Shown piece by piece: positions 22,519-32,815 of a DNA stretch of 64,000 bases. Position 1 is the stretch's first letter. Each line of letters opens with the position of its first letter. The stretch covers positions 76,488,756 through 76,552,755 of the forward strand of contig CM060731.1 in NCBI GenBank assembly GCA_030704615.1. The letters run 5' to 3'. The notes beneath the pieces are model-generated. The model was not told the origin of the DNA and made no database searches. It worked only from the letters and a program-made list of their open reading frames with translations. Source of the stretch: Takakia lepidozioides. Its lineage: Eukaryota; Streptophyta; Takakiopsida; Takakiales; Takakiaceae. The translations under genes were made by a program, and so were the position numbers.

Positions 22519-23505
22519 TCACAGAGTGCTAATATCAAAGAAACTAGGCACACCAGCTTCCAGCTGCGAAATCACTCTGTCGCCCACGCCAAAGGACTTC
22601 TTCAGGACTGCATGAGGGATGTTGGCGTGAAACATTTGGTTTGCGACAAACAGAAATCCCGGATATTGGGCATTTAGTGAGTTGAAGGTACTCGCAGTTG
22701 TGTTGCCGGCATTTATCTGAAAATGGACAGACCCTCTTGGGAAGATAATGAGGTCTCCCTTTTGCAAGGTTTGTGCATAGAGCACATTATCATAGCTCAC
22801 AAAGCCTGCGTACACCGATCCCTCCAAAACGAAGAGTGTTTCGGTAGCCAAAGGATGGATGTGAGGAGGGATGACACCACCGATTCCGAAGTCAAGTCGT
22901 GCATGCGAGAGGCCTAGCGTGTTGATCCCCGGGAATTCTTTAACGGTTGCCAATGTGGGATAAGCATTGGTCCCTGTACTTGAGGGGGTGCCTGGCAGGC
23001 ATGAAAATACAGAGTTAGATTTTCAACTTGAAAGTCCAGATTTCAAAGACGTTATGGATCCAAAGAGCTTAAAATAACAGTTGAGGGAGTGCTACGTGGA
23101 CTCCTATTGCATTTATCTGAAGTCTATCTATCGAGCATAGGAAAGCGACCAACAACTAGTAGCCCAGTTAATACTTACAGCGCCTGCGACATACATCTTA
23201 ACAAGTAGTCAATCAACAGATTGGTACACAATTCAAATCCATCGCAACTGAAAGTTAAGGAGCGCACCAGCCGGCCCACGCAAACCCGTGAATACAAAAT
23301 CTTTGGAGGTGACAGATCCACGCTCTTTGCATGCGAAACCATTCATATGTGACGCAGTCTTCGAAAAGTCTGCTACACAGAAGTCCTGCAAGGGATCGGG
23401 GTCTGCTGCATGTACGATCATAGTGGCCATACTTGTAATGCACAAAGTTAAAACGATCGCTCTTGATACCATGTGGATACTACTGCAACGTCCCAGTTTC
23501 TCCAT
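22519..23505 (-). CDS. Germin-like protein 2 (secreted cupin), two exons
   Basis: Exon 1 is 23268-23505 (ATG 23505) and exon 2 is 22519-22991. The phase-1 intron is 276 bp (GTGCGC...GCCAG), giving 236 residues. It has the same architecture as GLP1: a signal peptide ending near MIVHA, paired cysteines ([16 protein letters not shown]), box 1 PPHIHPLATETLFVLEG and box 2 GDLIIFPRGSVHFQIN. All metal-ligand residues are present. Exon 2 is almost identical to that of GLP1, while flanks and intron are more diverged. This suggests recent duplication, selection or gene conversion. It is probably a cell-wall or apoplastic Mn-cupin of unknown activity. Its TATA region (23609-23616) is altered relative to GLP1 and GLP3, so expression may differ. 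Confidence 0.9.
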
Positions 23506-24034
23506 AGCTCGACAAACAAACGCCAGTGGTCAGCTAGACAACGCGATCAGTCTAGCTCAGTTGTCAGGAACTCGCACAGTAATTAAAGAGCTTAACTATA
23601 CCGACTGCTATAGATTGTAGTGTTGCTGACATGAACTCTGCAGAATAGAGAACTGTTGAGTTCGGTTTGTGCTGTTGAGCTCAGCATTATCGCACTTTTA
23701 TGGGCAGTGCAGATGAGTTGCCTGCAAACAAGCCAGGCCCCAGCTGACGCGTGATCGCAAGCCGCCCTCCAATGTAGGATCTGTCATGCAGCATCTGCGA
23801 TCCTGCAGCTGCCTGAGTTTCAACTGAAGGATAGATTTTGGATACAAGATTGGGCACGTTTTAAAGAAGGCGACATTGGTATTACTCTTGTTACAATCAC
23901 ACCTCACGACATGTTAACTAAACTAAATCTTTAATTAGGGTAGGTAATTAGAAGCTAACTAAATGCCTCATTCTCGGCATCAGTGCACACTCAGGCCGGT
24001 TAAGAGCTACTACCTTATGTTTGGAAGGTGGAGA

Positions 24035-24160
24035 CAACCAGCATGTAGCCGAGTGCTAATGGGCACATACCACGTTGCATGTGGTATGGGTTCAAACCAC
24101 GGTCTGGTGTGTCATGAAGGTGTCCACCTTTCAGCCGGAAGGGCAGTAGCCCTTGTGGTG
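24035..24160 (+). mobile_element. Possible tRNA-derived SINE head
   Basis: TAGCCGAGTGCTAATGGG resembles an A box and GGGTTCAAACC a B box. No second copy or poly(A) tail was found, so this is weak. Confidence 0.25.
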
Positions 24161-24484
24161 AAGAGACACCATAAGTTTCCATATGTGCGTTTCCATATTC
24201 CTCTAGGCAGTTCCACGTTTGGCAAGAGTGTCAAGTTTGTGGGAAGTTGGAGGTATTGAGTAGGAATTCAAGAGGATCATTACAATCACACAATTCCAAT
24301 GCGACTGTATTTTTCCTCTATACTCAGACTTGCAAAACCACATGTCCCAAAGCGATGTTCAATGGTTTCTTCATGTGCTAGGGGGGAGATACATAAATGA
24401 TTATGAACTTGTATGTTCGGCATCGGTCTGTTGCTCAGTGTCCTCAGTCTCACCAATCTGGTGCTCAGTCGCTCACCGCTCTGG

Positions 24485-25600
24485 TCAGTTTTATACTTTT
24501 TCTAGGGCTTCATGAATCATTCCCATCAACCCTCCATAGACTAGGCTTAATGGATAAGCCTAGTTCTCTCCCTAAAGATGTCTCCACAATGCCTCTATCC
24601 CTTGCGGGTCCCATCAACCCTCTAAAGACTAAGCTCTCTCTCTCTCTAGGGGTACATAGGACCATTAACACTAGGAATAGGAATGAGGTAATACGGTAAT
24701 AACTTAATGCACATGTGCAACCTCTGACAGCATGGTAGGCTTAATGGATAAGCCAGTTCTCCGTTCTCGCCTAGGCAAGAAGTAGTCTCCACAATGCCTC
24801 TATCCCTTGCAGGTCCCATGTCCCATCAACCTTCTAAAGACTAGGCTCTCTCTCTCTCTAGGCTTAATGGATAAGCCAGTTCTCCGTTCTCGCCTAGGCA
24901 AGAATTCTCCACAATGCCTCTATCCCTTGGAGATCTCACGTCCCATCAACCTTCTAAAGACTAGGCGCTCTCTCTCTCTCTCTAGGCTTAGTAGATAAGC
25001 CTAGTTCTCCATTCTCTGCCTAGGCAAGAAGTCTCCACAATGCCTCTATCCCTTGCGGGACGGAGCCAAGAAAAACAAGCGGCTCCCCCCACAAGAGGCT
25101 CTGTCCTTTGGTGATTTTGTGGTTGTTGTTTTATACTTTTTCTAGGGTTTCATGAATCATTTCCATTAACCCTCCATAGACTAGGCAAATGGATAAGCCT
25201 AGTTCTCTCCCTAAAGATGTATCCACTATGCCTCTATCCCTTGCGGGTCCCATCAACCCTCTAAAGACTAGGCTCTCTCTCTCTCGGCTTAATAGATAAG
25301 CGTGGTTTTCCCTTCTCCCCCTAGGCAAGAAGTCTCCACAATGCCTCTATCCCTTGCGGGTCCCATCAACCCTCTAAAGACTAGGGGCGCTCTCTCTCTC
25401 TAGGCTTAATGGATAAGCCCAGTTCTCTTCCTAAAGATGCTTCCACAATGCCTCTATCCCTAGCGGGTCCCATCAACCCTCTAATGACTAGGCTCTCTAT
25501 ATCTCTCTCTAGGCTTAATGGATTAGCCTAGTTCTCCGTTCTCCGCCTAGGCAAGAAGTCTCCACAATGCATCTATCCCTTGCGGGACAAAGCCAACAAA
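24485..25600. repeat. Minisatellite of ~110-125-bp units, about eight units
   Basis: Each unit has 'aggcttaatggataagcc' (itself a small palindrome), 'tctccacaatgcctctatccctt' and 'catcaaccctctaaagactaggctctctctctct'. The phrase 'atgcctctatccctt' recurs about eight times between 24590 and 25580. A higher-order copy starts again near 25130 ('ttatactttttctaggg.ttcatgaatcat'), matching 24485. It is non-coding. Confidence 0.85.
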
Positions 25601-25704
25601 GAAAACTTCTAGGCAGTTTTTTACGTTCATAAAAATGGTCCCAAGACTAAGTCACGGAAACTCTTGAGAAACCCTTCCATGCGTAGTCATTTGCTTGGCA
25701 GGGC

Positions 25705-26055
25705 CAATGAAGACCCAAAAACAGATTGTCGAGTTTTGAGAAAGTCTCGTTCAGGAAGCACGGGTCGCGATAAGCCACGGTTTCCGAGTATTTTCTTGGG
25801 ATGGACTCTGAAACGCGGAGCAGCTTCTGGGTAGTGCAGTTACTTATGGGCGTAAGAGAAGCTGCTCCGCGTTTCAGCCTTGGCTCTCTACTCGATCATT
25901 TTTGCGAGTATTGCCTCCTCTTATTGTTCCTTGGTCCGTCTCAACTTGCCCTTATCCGACATCAAGGAACGTGTTACTACGATGATGCAGAATCGACGAA
26001 ATGTTGCTTGCACAGATATTGCAAAGTAGCCTTCTGTTGGATTCCAACAGAAGGG
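25705..26055. repeat. Palindrome-bearing repeat, copy 2
   Basis: It starts at 'gacccaaaaacagattgtcgag'. Its inverted repeat is 21 bp and perfect (25808-25828 and 25857-25877). Near its end a second small palindrome CTTCTGTTGGATTCCAACAG (extended by AAG) occurs at 26032-26054. Confidence 0.75.
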
Positions 26056-26059
26056 GCCC

Positions 26060-27350
26060 GAATATACTCACCTGCAGGCAGAATCTGATCCCTATGGCAT
26101 ATTCATAGCATTTTCCTGGATCCCACCAAGTACTCAGTGAGCTGAATATTGGTGAAAAAATTTCGCAACTTGTTTGTACACATGTGTCGCGCACCTCACT
26201 TCGGTAAACTCCCCTTTAAGTCGTAGTTACTCGCTTTGATGCGCCCGCCTGGCTCCCAACCTAGCTGCCGGGCCAACTTGGAGCTTCGGCTGCTCACCGG
26301 GATATAACGGTCCCCCTTCGCTCCCCCACTAAACCCTCCACCTATTTGGGCCTAGTGGAATTCCCTTTGGTAGATGGCAGTCCGGAGCAGCTCCCCACTC
26401 TTTGGTCACTTTCCGGCTCGCCCGCTTACTCACTAGTTTTTGGTCACCAACGGGCTTGCACCGTTCTCGGGGTTACTACTCCCTATATATACTTCTGTAG
26501 CTGTTCACGGGGGTTTCACAACCAGCCATGCCATTTTATGGCGAACCACCACGAAAAACCCTCGACTCCCGGTGATGAGTCGCGGTGAGTCTTGGCCCAC
26601 TCACCACGGCCCCTATGGACCGTGATGAGTCCCAAGACTCCCCACGACTCCCACCACGAGGTCTCCGCCCCCATGGTGAGTCCTATGCCACCCCACTAAG
26701 TCCCGCTAAGCTACCACCACCCCTTGTGGAGCCACCCCCACCGCAACCCGGTGTTCGGGGCTCCACCTAGTGAGCGCCTCCGCCTCCTTGAGTGCCTTGG
26801 GCACTCAAGAGTGCTTCAGCCCCCCATACCTATCACTGCCGCTGCCCCCACCACAGGGGCAGCCCCTCATGTGTCCCGACCCCCCTGCTCTCAAGGCAAA
26901 GGGCCGCGACAACATGTGTAATTGAAGTTCAAGGGTCCATGGCCAGCAAGGGCTATTCCTGCACCACTCCCTGTGATGTGACCATATGTCTGTCCCCATA
27001 ATTGTATAGCATATATGTTGTGTAACTGTGTTGGGGTCCTTAGTGAAGCGAGTTCAAATTCAGACCGTGAATAGTTCTTCCAGACTCGGTCATGTCATGT
27101 TTAGATGAACAAGGACCCTTCCCTTTGTACGTATTGCAGAGGCAGAGATGATTGACAAGGGCGGAGGAGATATCCATCCATTGCGAGTTCATGTTATTGA
27201 CACCGATGAATGGAAATGAACGTCCTCAAAAATGCAAAATGGATTTAGGGAATGTCAATGCCGTTAACTACATCAAGCACAACTTCATTAAAAAAACTCG
27301 ACTAGCAATGGATTTTCTGTTTAACGCAGTGCTAGTCCTTCTGGTTTCCC
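26060..27350. other. Intergenic; C-rich stretch 26230-26930 with TATA motif
   Basis: The plus strand is strongly C-rich, with 'ccctatatatac' near 26482 and repeated 'gatgagtc' phrases near 26573 and 26627. It could be part of an LTR or a promoter, but no partner LTR, coding region or target duplication was found. Confidence 0.35.
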
Positions 27351-27359
27351 TCAGGCTTC

Positions 27360-28830
27360 ATGATGCTACAGTGGGGTCTTCATTGAACCAAGTATTCATG
27401 AAGGCGAAGGCTGTTCCATACAGTTTCTTTAGTGCTTTTGTATTCTGGAGTCGGAGGTCTGTCACCCTGGAACTTTTATCAAATGCATGTGAATGCACTG
27501 CCTCAGTCTGTGCAATGACTAGTATTCCCAAAGCTGCCACATGACGATAGATTCCCACCATGATTCTAGAATATCCTAACCAAGAATCTTCTACAGGCGT
27601 GATGTGGTCGGGCTTCACCCCTTTCCACATCATTTGCTGATAGCCACGCCCAAACAAAGAAAACTGATGTGGACTCTAGTGAAGAAATTGTGAGCAACCA
27701 AGTAAAATCCAACACATAAGTTGACAAACCTACAACTTGTCTGACTTCAAACCGTCGGCCACACCTGTACTGCCATGTCGCCATGGACCTCTTCGCCCTT
27801 TTCCAGAGCTGCCAGGCCTTCACACGCATTGCAAATGCACACAAACGTTATGTAGTAGGGCTTCACCCTTTCGCACATCATTTGCGCCTCAGAATTTTGT
27901 GTGGCCTCGTCGTAATGAGGCCGCAGGTGTAGAGGGGACATGGACCTGACAGCGGGCCCGCTACATTAAAAGGATCCCTATTCCCTTGTTTCTCTTATAT
28001 ATTGAAAAAAGTCGGATTATTGGCATGGCAGAGCTTGTGGTCTGGTAGGTAGGTAGATGGTGATGTGGCGATGCAGGTCATGGGATCCATTTCCTGAACG
28101 TAGTTCCGTTGGATGGCAATTACCTCCACGGAGGTGGTATGCAACTACTCTCACGTAGGTAGTTCAGCTTAGTTTTGCAACTACCTTCATGTAGAAAATC
28201 CTAAAACTACCTGCATGGAGGTAGTTGTAAAATTCATATGCCAAAAAAATTCTAAGTCCTTGACGCATGAAGGTAGTTTGCTCCTATATTAATGAGACGG
28301 CATGACGGTCGTCTGACCAGCCTCATAACGACGAGGCCACTCAAAATTCTGAGCCATCATTTGCTCATAGGTCTCCAAAGCCTCCATCCCGCACCCTTGT
28401 TGTGCATACCCTGCTACCATTGCACTCCACGACACCACATCTCGTTCAGCCCCACATTTGACATACATGTCCACCAGGGCAGTGTTGATCAGAATGACAT
28501 CAGGTACAATTCCAGCTCTGACGATGTCACCATGGACCTCTTTGCCCTTTTCCAGGGCTGCCAGGCTTGCACACGCATTGCAAATGCAAACAAACGTTAT
28601 GTGGTTGGGCTTCACCCCTTCGCACATCATTTGCTCTTAGGTCTCCAAAGCCTCCATCCCGCGCCCTTGCTGTGCATATCCTGCAATCATCGCACTTCAC
28701 ACCCTCATTCAGCCATACTGTCGAACACTCCCTTCATACATGTCCACTAGGGTATTGTTCATAATGACATTTGGTACAATTGCAGCTCTGACAATGTCGC
28801 CATGGACCTCTTTGCCATTGCAAACCTTGC
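27360..28830 (-). pseudogene. PPR protein pseudogene interrupted by a MULE-type MITE
   Basis: Reading down the minus strand, 28830-28630 holds one PPR round with a TAA before EQMM. Then 28630-28365 reads MMCEGVKPNHITFVCICNAC, ASLAALEKGKEVHGDIVRAG, INTALVDMYVKCGAERDVV and SWSAMVAGYAQQGCGMEALE. After the inserted element (27886-28354) it resumes with MMCERVKPYYITFVCICNAC and LAALEKGEEVHGD (27875-27740), then decayed pieces to 27360 (GVKPDHIT). The motif order is that of PLS-type PPR proteins, which bind organellar RNA. Stops, shifts and the insertion rule out function. Confidence 0.85.
27886..28354. mobile_element. MULE-type MITE inserted in the PPR pseudogene
   Basis: The 469-bp element has ~36-bp inverted ends. 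The left end is CTCAGAATTTTGTGTGGCCT followed by CGTCGTAATGAGGC; the right end read inward is CTCAGAATTTTGAGTGGCCT followed by CGTCGTTATGAGGC. It is flanked by a 10-bp direct repeat CATCATTTGC (27876-27885 and 28355-28364). Long terminal inverted repeats plus a 9-10-bp duplication are typical of Mutator-like elements. The interior repeats 'ggaggtagttg' / 'caactacct' phrases. It has no transposase. Confidence 0.8.
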
Positions 28831-28834
28831 CAAC

Positions 28835-29380
28835 TCAGTGCGAACTACCTTCTAGAACTCAACGAGGGTTTTTTGTCAAGAGGTTGACTCTCTCACTAAA
28901 TGACCTCATCAAATGTAACAGAAATTTCTCCAGGATTCGGGATTGTTACTTATAGCTGAATTGGGTTGGACTACTCAAGATTGACAGGCTCATGTACACG
29001 CTGCACAAGCCTCCTTTCAATCAGGTAGACTCTCGTTGGTCACATCTCTGTGAGCAGTAGTTTGTTACATATAGTCCGCTCAATCCAGTTCTCTGTCAAG
29101 CACCTGCGTTGCTGTGCGAGACTGTTACACCTCCGATCTTCCACCTTCTCCTCAGATGTCTTCTCTTTCGGCTACTCTTCAGATGTATGCGCATTTAAGT
29201 GCCATTGGCTGTCTGATAGCAGAAAGTTGAAGCATTGAGGCACTAGAAGACTACCCTGAGCTGGTACCGCACCAGACAGCTGGGAGACTACCTAGTATCT
29301 GTACCAATTGAACAACATCACCAGGATGTTCATGATCACTAGCAGAAATATTCAGGAACGGAAACTCGCAACGACGTGTA
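28835..29380. other. Intergenic, nothing recognised
   Basis: 'aagaggttgactctctcactaaatgacctcatcaaatg' resembles 10180-10210 in reverse orientation ('catttgatgaggtcatttagtaagagaattagcctctt'). This is another trace of the PPR-associated repeat. No gene is present. Confidence 0.35.
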
Positions 29381-29382
29381 CT

Positions 29383-29680
29383 GCACAAGGACTTTTGCAG
29401 CACTGCAGCACTTGGGGATCTTTGTGCGACAAGTTTGAGATAAACAAAATTAGTCCCGGATATTGGGCATTCATAACGTTGAAGATAAACCGCAGGCATT
29501 CATCTGAAAATTTACGGACTCTCTTGCAGGGAGGACAATTACGAACTTTATTGTGTATCCCTTGACAACGAATTACAGTGTTCATGGTAATTGAAAAGGG
29601 TGGATATGGGAAGGGATGACACCACCGATTCTGAAGACGTTGAGGTGTGCAGGCGAATACCTAGCGTGTTGAGGCTCTTG
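29383..29680 (-). pseudogene. Old germin-like exon 2 remnant B
   Basis: The minus-strand peptide NVMNAQYPGLILF corresponds to NSLNAQYPGFLFV of intact GLPs. Further matches follow at 'gatatgggaagggatgacaccaccgattctgaag' and 'cctagcgtgttgaggct'. It has the same internal replacement 'gacaacgaattacagtgttcat' as remnant A. Frames are broken throughout. Confidence 0.75.
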
Positions 29681-30385
29681 GGGTTAGCATCCGGAGCTGC
29701 AGGATCTGGTCGCACAACATTTTAATTCTGAACTACAACTGGTAACCATCATGAAAGCAAGCTACAACCAAGCCTCAACGCAGCCTTAGAGTGCTGCGTG
29801 GAGTGCAACGGAAATCAGAGGGAGATCGGGGTAGTGCCCAATTTTAGACTGGCCTGACTGATGAACCAGGCCCAACATCGGTTCTTTATAAGTTAAGATG
29901 GCTCGAGGCTCACGTGTTACTACTAAGCTGACTGATCTCATGAAGATGGAGTGGAAGTAGCTGATGGGTGTTGTGTACAATTGCAGGGTCCCACGCCGAA
30001 CAGGAGATGATCTTTGCTTTGTGATTAAAATGTCGAGCCATGCACAGTAAGTGGGATATGTGGGAAGTCTCCCTCGGACATAAGGTAACGATGGACCTCC
30101 ACAAATCTTTGTATCGACTAAATTAGTATACGAACTTTAGACAGTATAGGGAAGTCTGAATATAGTGAAGTATAGTATTACTGTAATATCAAATTATATC
30201 AGATCCCATCAGATTACAGTATTTCAACTTCCCTCCATGTTTATTTAATATCTGTTTCTGGCCGGCCAGCCTGATCTCCCCATGATTCAACTAGAGAGAG
30301 ACATGACTCCACTAGCGTACATAAAAGTCTCTTCCCCATGCGGGTTCCAACTAACTAAATTCTGACAATAGCTGATATCTGGGGA

Positions 30386-31365
30386 TCACAGAGTGCTAAT
30401 ATCGAAGAAACTAGGCACACCAGCTTCCAGCTGCGAAATCAATCTGTCGCCCACTCCCAAGGACTTCTTCAGGACTGCATAGGGGATGTTGGCGTGAAAC
30501 ATTTGGTTTGCGACAAACAGAAATCCCGGATATTGGGCATTTAGTGAGTTGAAGGTAATCGCAGTTGTGTTGCCGGCATTTATCTGAAAATGCACAGACG
30601 CTCTTGGGAAGATAATGAGGTCTCCCTTTTGCAAGGTTTGTGCATACAGCACATTATCATAGCTCACAAAGCCTGCGTACACCGATCCCTCCAAAACGAA
30701 GAGTGTTTCGGTAGCCAAAGGATGGATGTGAGGAGGGATGACACCACCGATTCCGAAGTCAAGTCGTGCATGCGAGAGGCCTAGCGTGTTGATCCCCGGG
30801 AGTTCTTTAACGGTTCCAGTGTGGGATAAGCATTGGTCCCCGTACTGGAGGGGTCGCCCGGCAGGCATGAAAATACAGAATTAGAGTTTCAGCGTGAAAG
30901 TCCAGACTTCAAAGAGTCTTTGACTCATGATGGATCCAAAGAGCTTAGAATAACACTTGCGGTATGCACTTATCTTCTGTATCTATCATGCATCGGATTG
31001 CGACCAACTAGCTGTAGCCCATGAGTTAACACTTCTAGCTGCGACATGTACAACTTAACAAGAAGTCAATCAACATTATATTGGTACACGATTCGAATCG
31101 ACTGCAAGTGAAAGTTAAGGGGCGCACCAGCAGGCCCGCGCAAACCCGTGAATACAAAGTCTTTCGAGGTGACAGATCCACGCTCTTTGCATGCGAAACC
31201 ATTCACATGTGACGCAGACTTCGAAAAGTCTGCTACACAAAAGTCCTGCAAGGGATCGGGGTCTACTGCTTCTACGATCATGGTGGCCATACTTGTAATG
31301 CACAAAGCTACAACGATCGCTCTTGATACCATGTGGGCACTACTGCAACGTCTCAGTCTCTCCAT
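30386..31365 (-). pseudogene. Germin-like protein 3, probably a recent pseudogene
   Basis: Exon 1 (31128-31365, ATG 31365) is intact, with a signal peptide ending near MIVEA. Exon 2 (to about 30863) keeps most of the cupin: PPHIHPLATETLFVLEG and H169 are present. Three changes separate it from GLP1 and GLP2. The acceptor CCAG has become CCGG. One base is missing in the sequence matching CTGGCAACC (here CTGGAACC, near 30817), which shifts the frame. Box 2 reads FPRASVHF, with A for the conserved G. The nearest other AG (CTCCAG) joins exon 1 out of phase and meets a stop. A functional product is therefore unlikely unless splicing differs. Its TATA box (31472-31478) is intact. Confidence 0.8.
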
Positions 31366-31471
31366 AGCCCGACAAACAAACAAACCCAGCAGTCAGCTGG
31401 ACAACGCGATCAGTCTAGCTCAGTTCTCAAGAACAAGAATTAAAGAGCTTAAGTAACTAAAATCCGACTGC

Positions 31472-31478
31472 TATATAT
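31472..31478 (-). promoter_or_regulatory. TATA box of GLP3
   Basis: The minus-strand ATATATAGC core is identical to that of GLP1, about 107 bp upstream of the ATG. Confidence 0.45.
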
Positions 31479-31754
31479 TGTAAAGTTGCTGACCTGAACT
31501 CTGCAGAAGAAAGAACTGCTGAGTAATTCGGTTTGTGCTGTTGAGCTCAGCAAATGTAATGGCACTTTTATGGGCAGTGCAGATGAGTTGCGACCTGCAA
31601 ACAAGCCCAGCCCCAGCTGATGACTGACTTGCCGTGATCTGCAAGCCGCCCTCATCTGTAGGATCTGTCATGCAGCATCTGCGATCCCGCAATGCAAGAG
31701 CAATGCAACTGCCTGCAGTGTCAACTGAAGCATAGATTTTGGAACAAAGGACTA

Positions 31755-31900
31755 AAATCCCCTAGCTACCTACACATTACGTAAACCTGTTGACCTGGGT
31801 ACTTAAAACCCTTTTTATGGCTGGAGTGGTCATCCAACATACACCTATAGGGCTGTGAACTCGCGACCATCGTTGTAAGGCGGCCTTGTGACTTGTGACC
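31755..31900. repeat. Third, partial copy of the 18.1-18.5-kb repeat
   Basis: The shared phrases are 'ctttttatggctgga.tggtcat', 'aacatacacctat.gggct' and 'taaggcggcc'. Confidence 0.55.
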
Positions 31901-32344
31901 TAACCTGTGGGCCTTTCATTGGACTTAACATGATGTGGTTTTCTTTACCTATGTATGATTTGTCTCAGGATGCAATTTCTCGTACATTTAAATTTAGGTA
32001 TTGTATCGTGGCTCAATGGTTTCGCATGTTTGTTGTTGATTCTTATGCATTCAAGTCTTGGGTGCAATCCATGTGATTTTGGATGATTTTGTCTGCCTTC
32101 AGATCTTGCGTTCACTGTTGCGTGGATATTTGAGTTTTTTAGAGCATGTGTCTAACTTCAATTTTGTATTGAGATCCTCCAATTCATGGGTTTTGGAGCT
32201 TTTTCATTTCTAATATCTTGCCGGTCAGCAACAAATATTTAGTTGTAAGCCTATATGGTTATAAACAAATGGATTTTATGCAGCTGGATGGCACATCTGG
32301 TTATGAAGCCCAAGTTTCTCTTAAGAAAATCAAAGTAGCCAAAT

Positions 32345-32685
32345 TCAAAACAATATAATATATTGACAATACTCATAAGTCCTCATACTCCCTCATCGTT
32401 TATGAGTCAATAACCGCTTATTGTCCACATTCGTATCTTTGGTTCTAAGAGTCTCTGGTTCTAAGAGTCTCTTTTCCCTCACAGATACTGTATCTTTTCA
32501 GGTTTGGGCTGTCAAGCTGTCCACTTTCTTTTTATCTTTTTTTTTCCCACTTTCAATTTGCATTTATTGACTAAGTCTTTGGAGTAGAGAAGTTTAGTGA
32601 CTACCGTAGAGGCCGCTCTATTTCGACGGACCCCTACCGGAATCATTAAATACATGCAAGTCGTCAGGTTCGGCAGGCTTGATGT
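32345..32685. other. Intergenic, nothing recognised
   Basis: It includes a small direct repeat 'ggttctaagagtctc' at 32441 and 32457. No gene is present. Confidence 0.35.
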
Positions 32686-32688
32686 ATA

Positions 32689-32782
32689 GTGTAATGCCCT
32701 GAGTGGAGGGCACTGGCCCAGAGGCTGTAGCCCGAGGGAAGGCCCGAAAATCCGGGGATGCCCTCCACTCAGGGCATTACAC
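32689..32782. repeat. Perfect 24-bp inverted repeat (hairpin)
   Basis: The arms at 32689-32712 and 32759-32782 are exact reverse complements (core AATGCCCTGAGTGGAGGGCA). The loop is 46 bases. It stands at the edge of a GC-rich tandem repeat. Confidence 0.85.
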
Positions 32783-32815
32783 GGCACGTATGTTAAAAGT
32801 GGGTGTGGCAGATTC

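Larger units (their letters stand above)
21460..23860 (-). repeat. GLP duplication block 2
   Basis: It shares spacer, GLP2 and upstream sequence with blocks 1 and 3, but lacks the decayed GLP exon. A solo LTR interrupts the spacer at 21676-22058; the other two blocks have the empty site. Confidence 0.8.
29380..31745 (-). repeat. GLP duplication block 3
   Basis: It contains GLP remnant B, the spacer (29690-30330), GLP3 and its upstream region. It is collinear with block 1. Matches to block 1 continue further upstream in patches (31755-31900 with 18130-18470; 32140-32345 with 19010-19200). Confidence 0.8.

Noticed and set aside
24485-25600. CRISPR-like array
   Set aside because: Units are long, variable and without unique spacers between constant repeats; the genome is a plant's. 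It is a minisatellite.
26570-26660. Hammerhead ribozyme (gatgagtc phrases)
   Set aside because: The CTGATGA core is imperfect and no GAAA with closing stems follows at the right distance.
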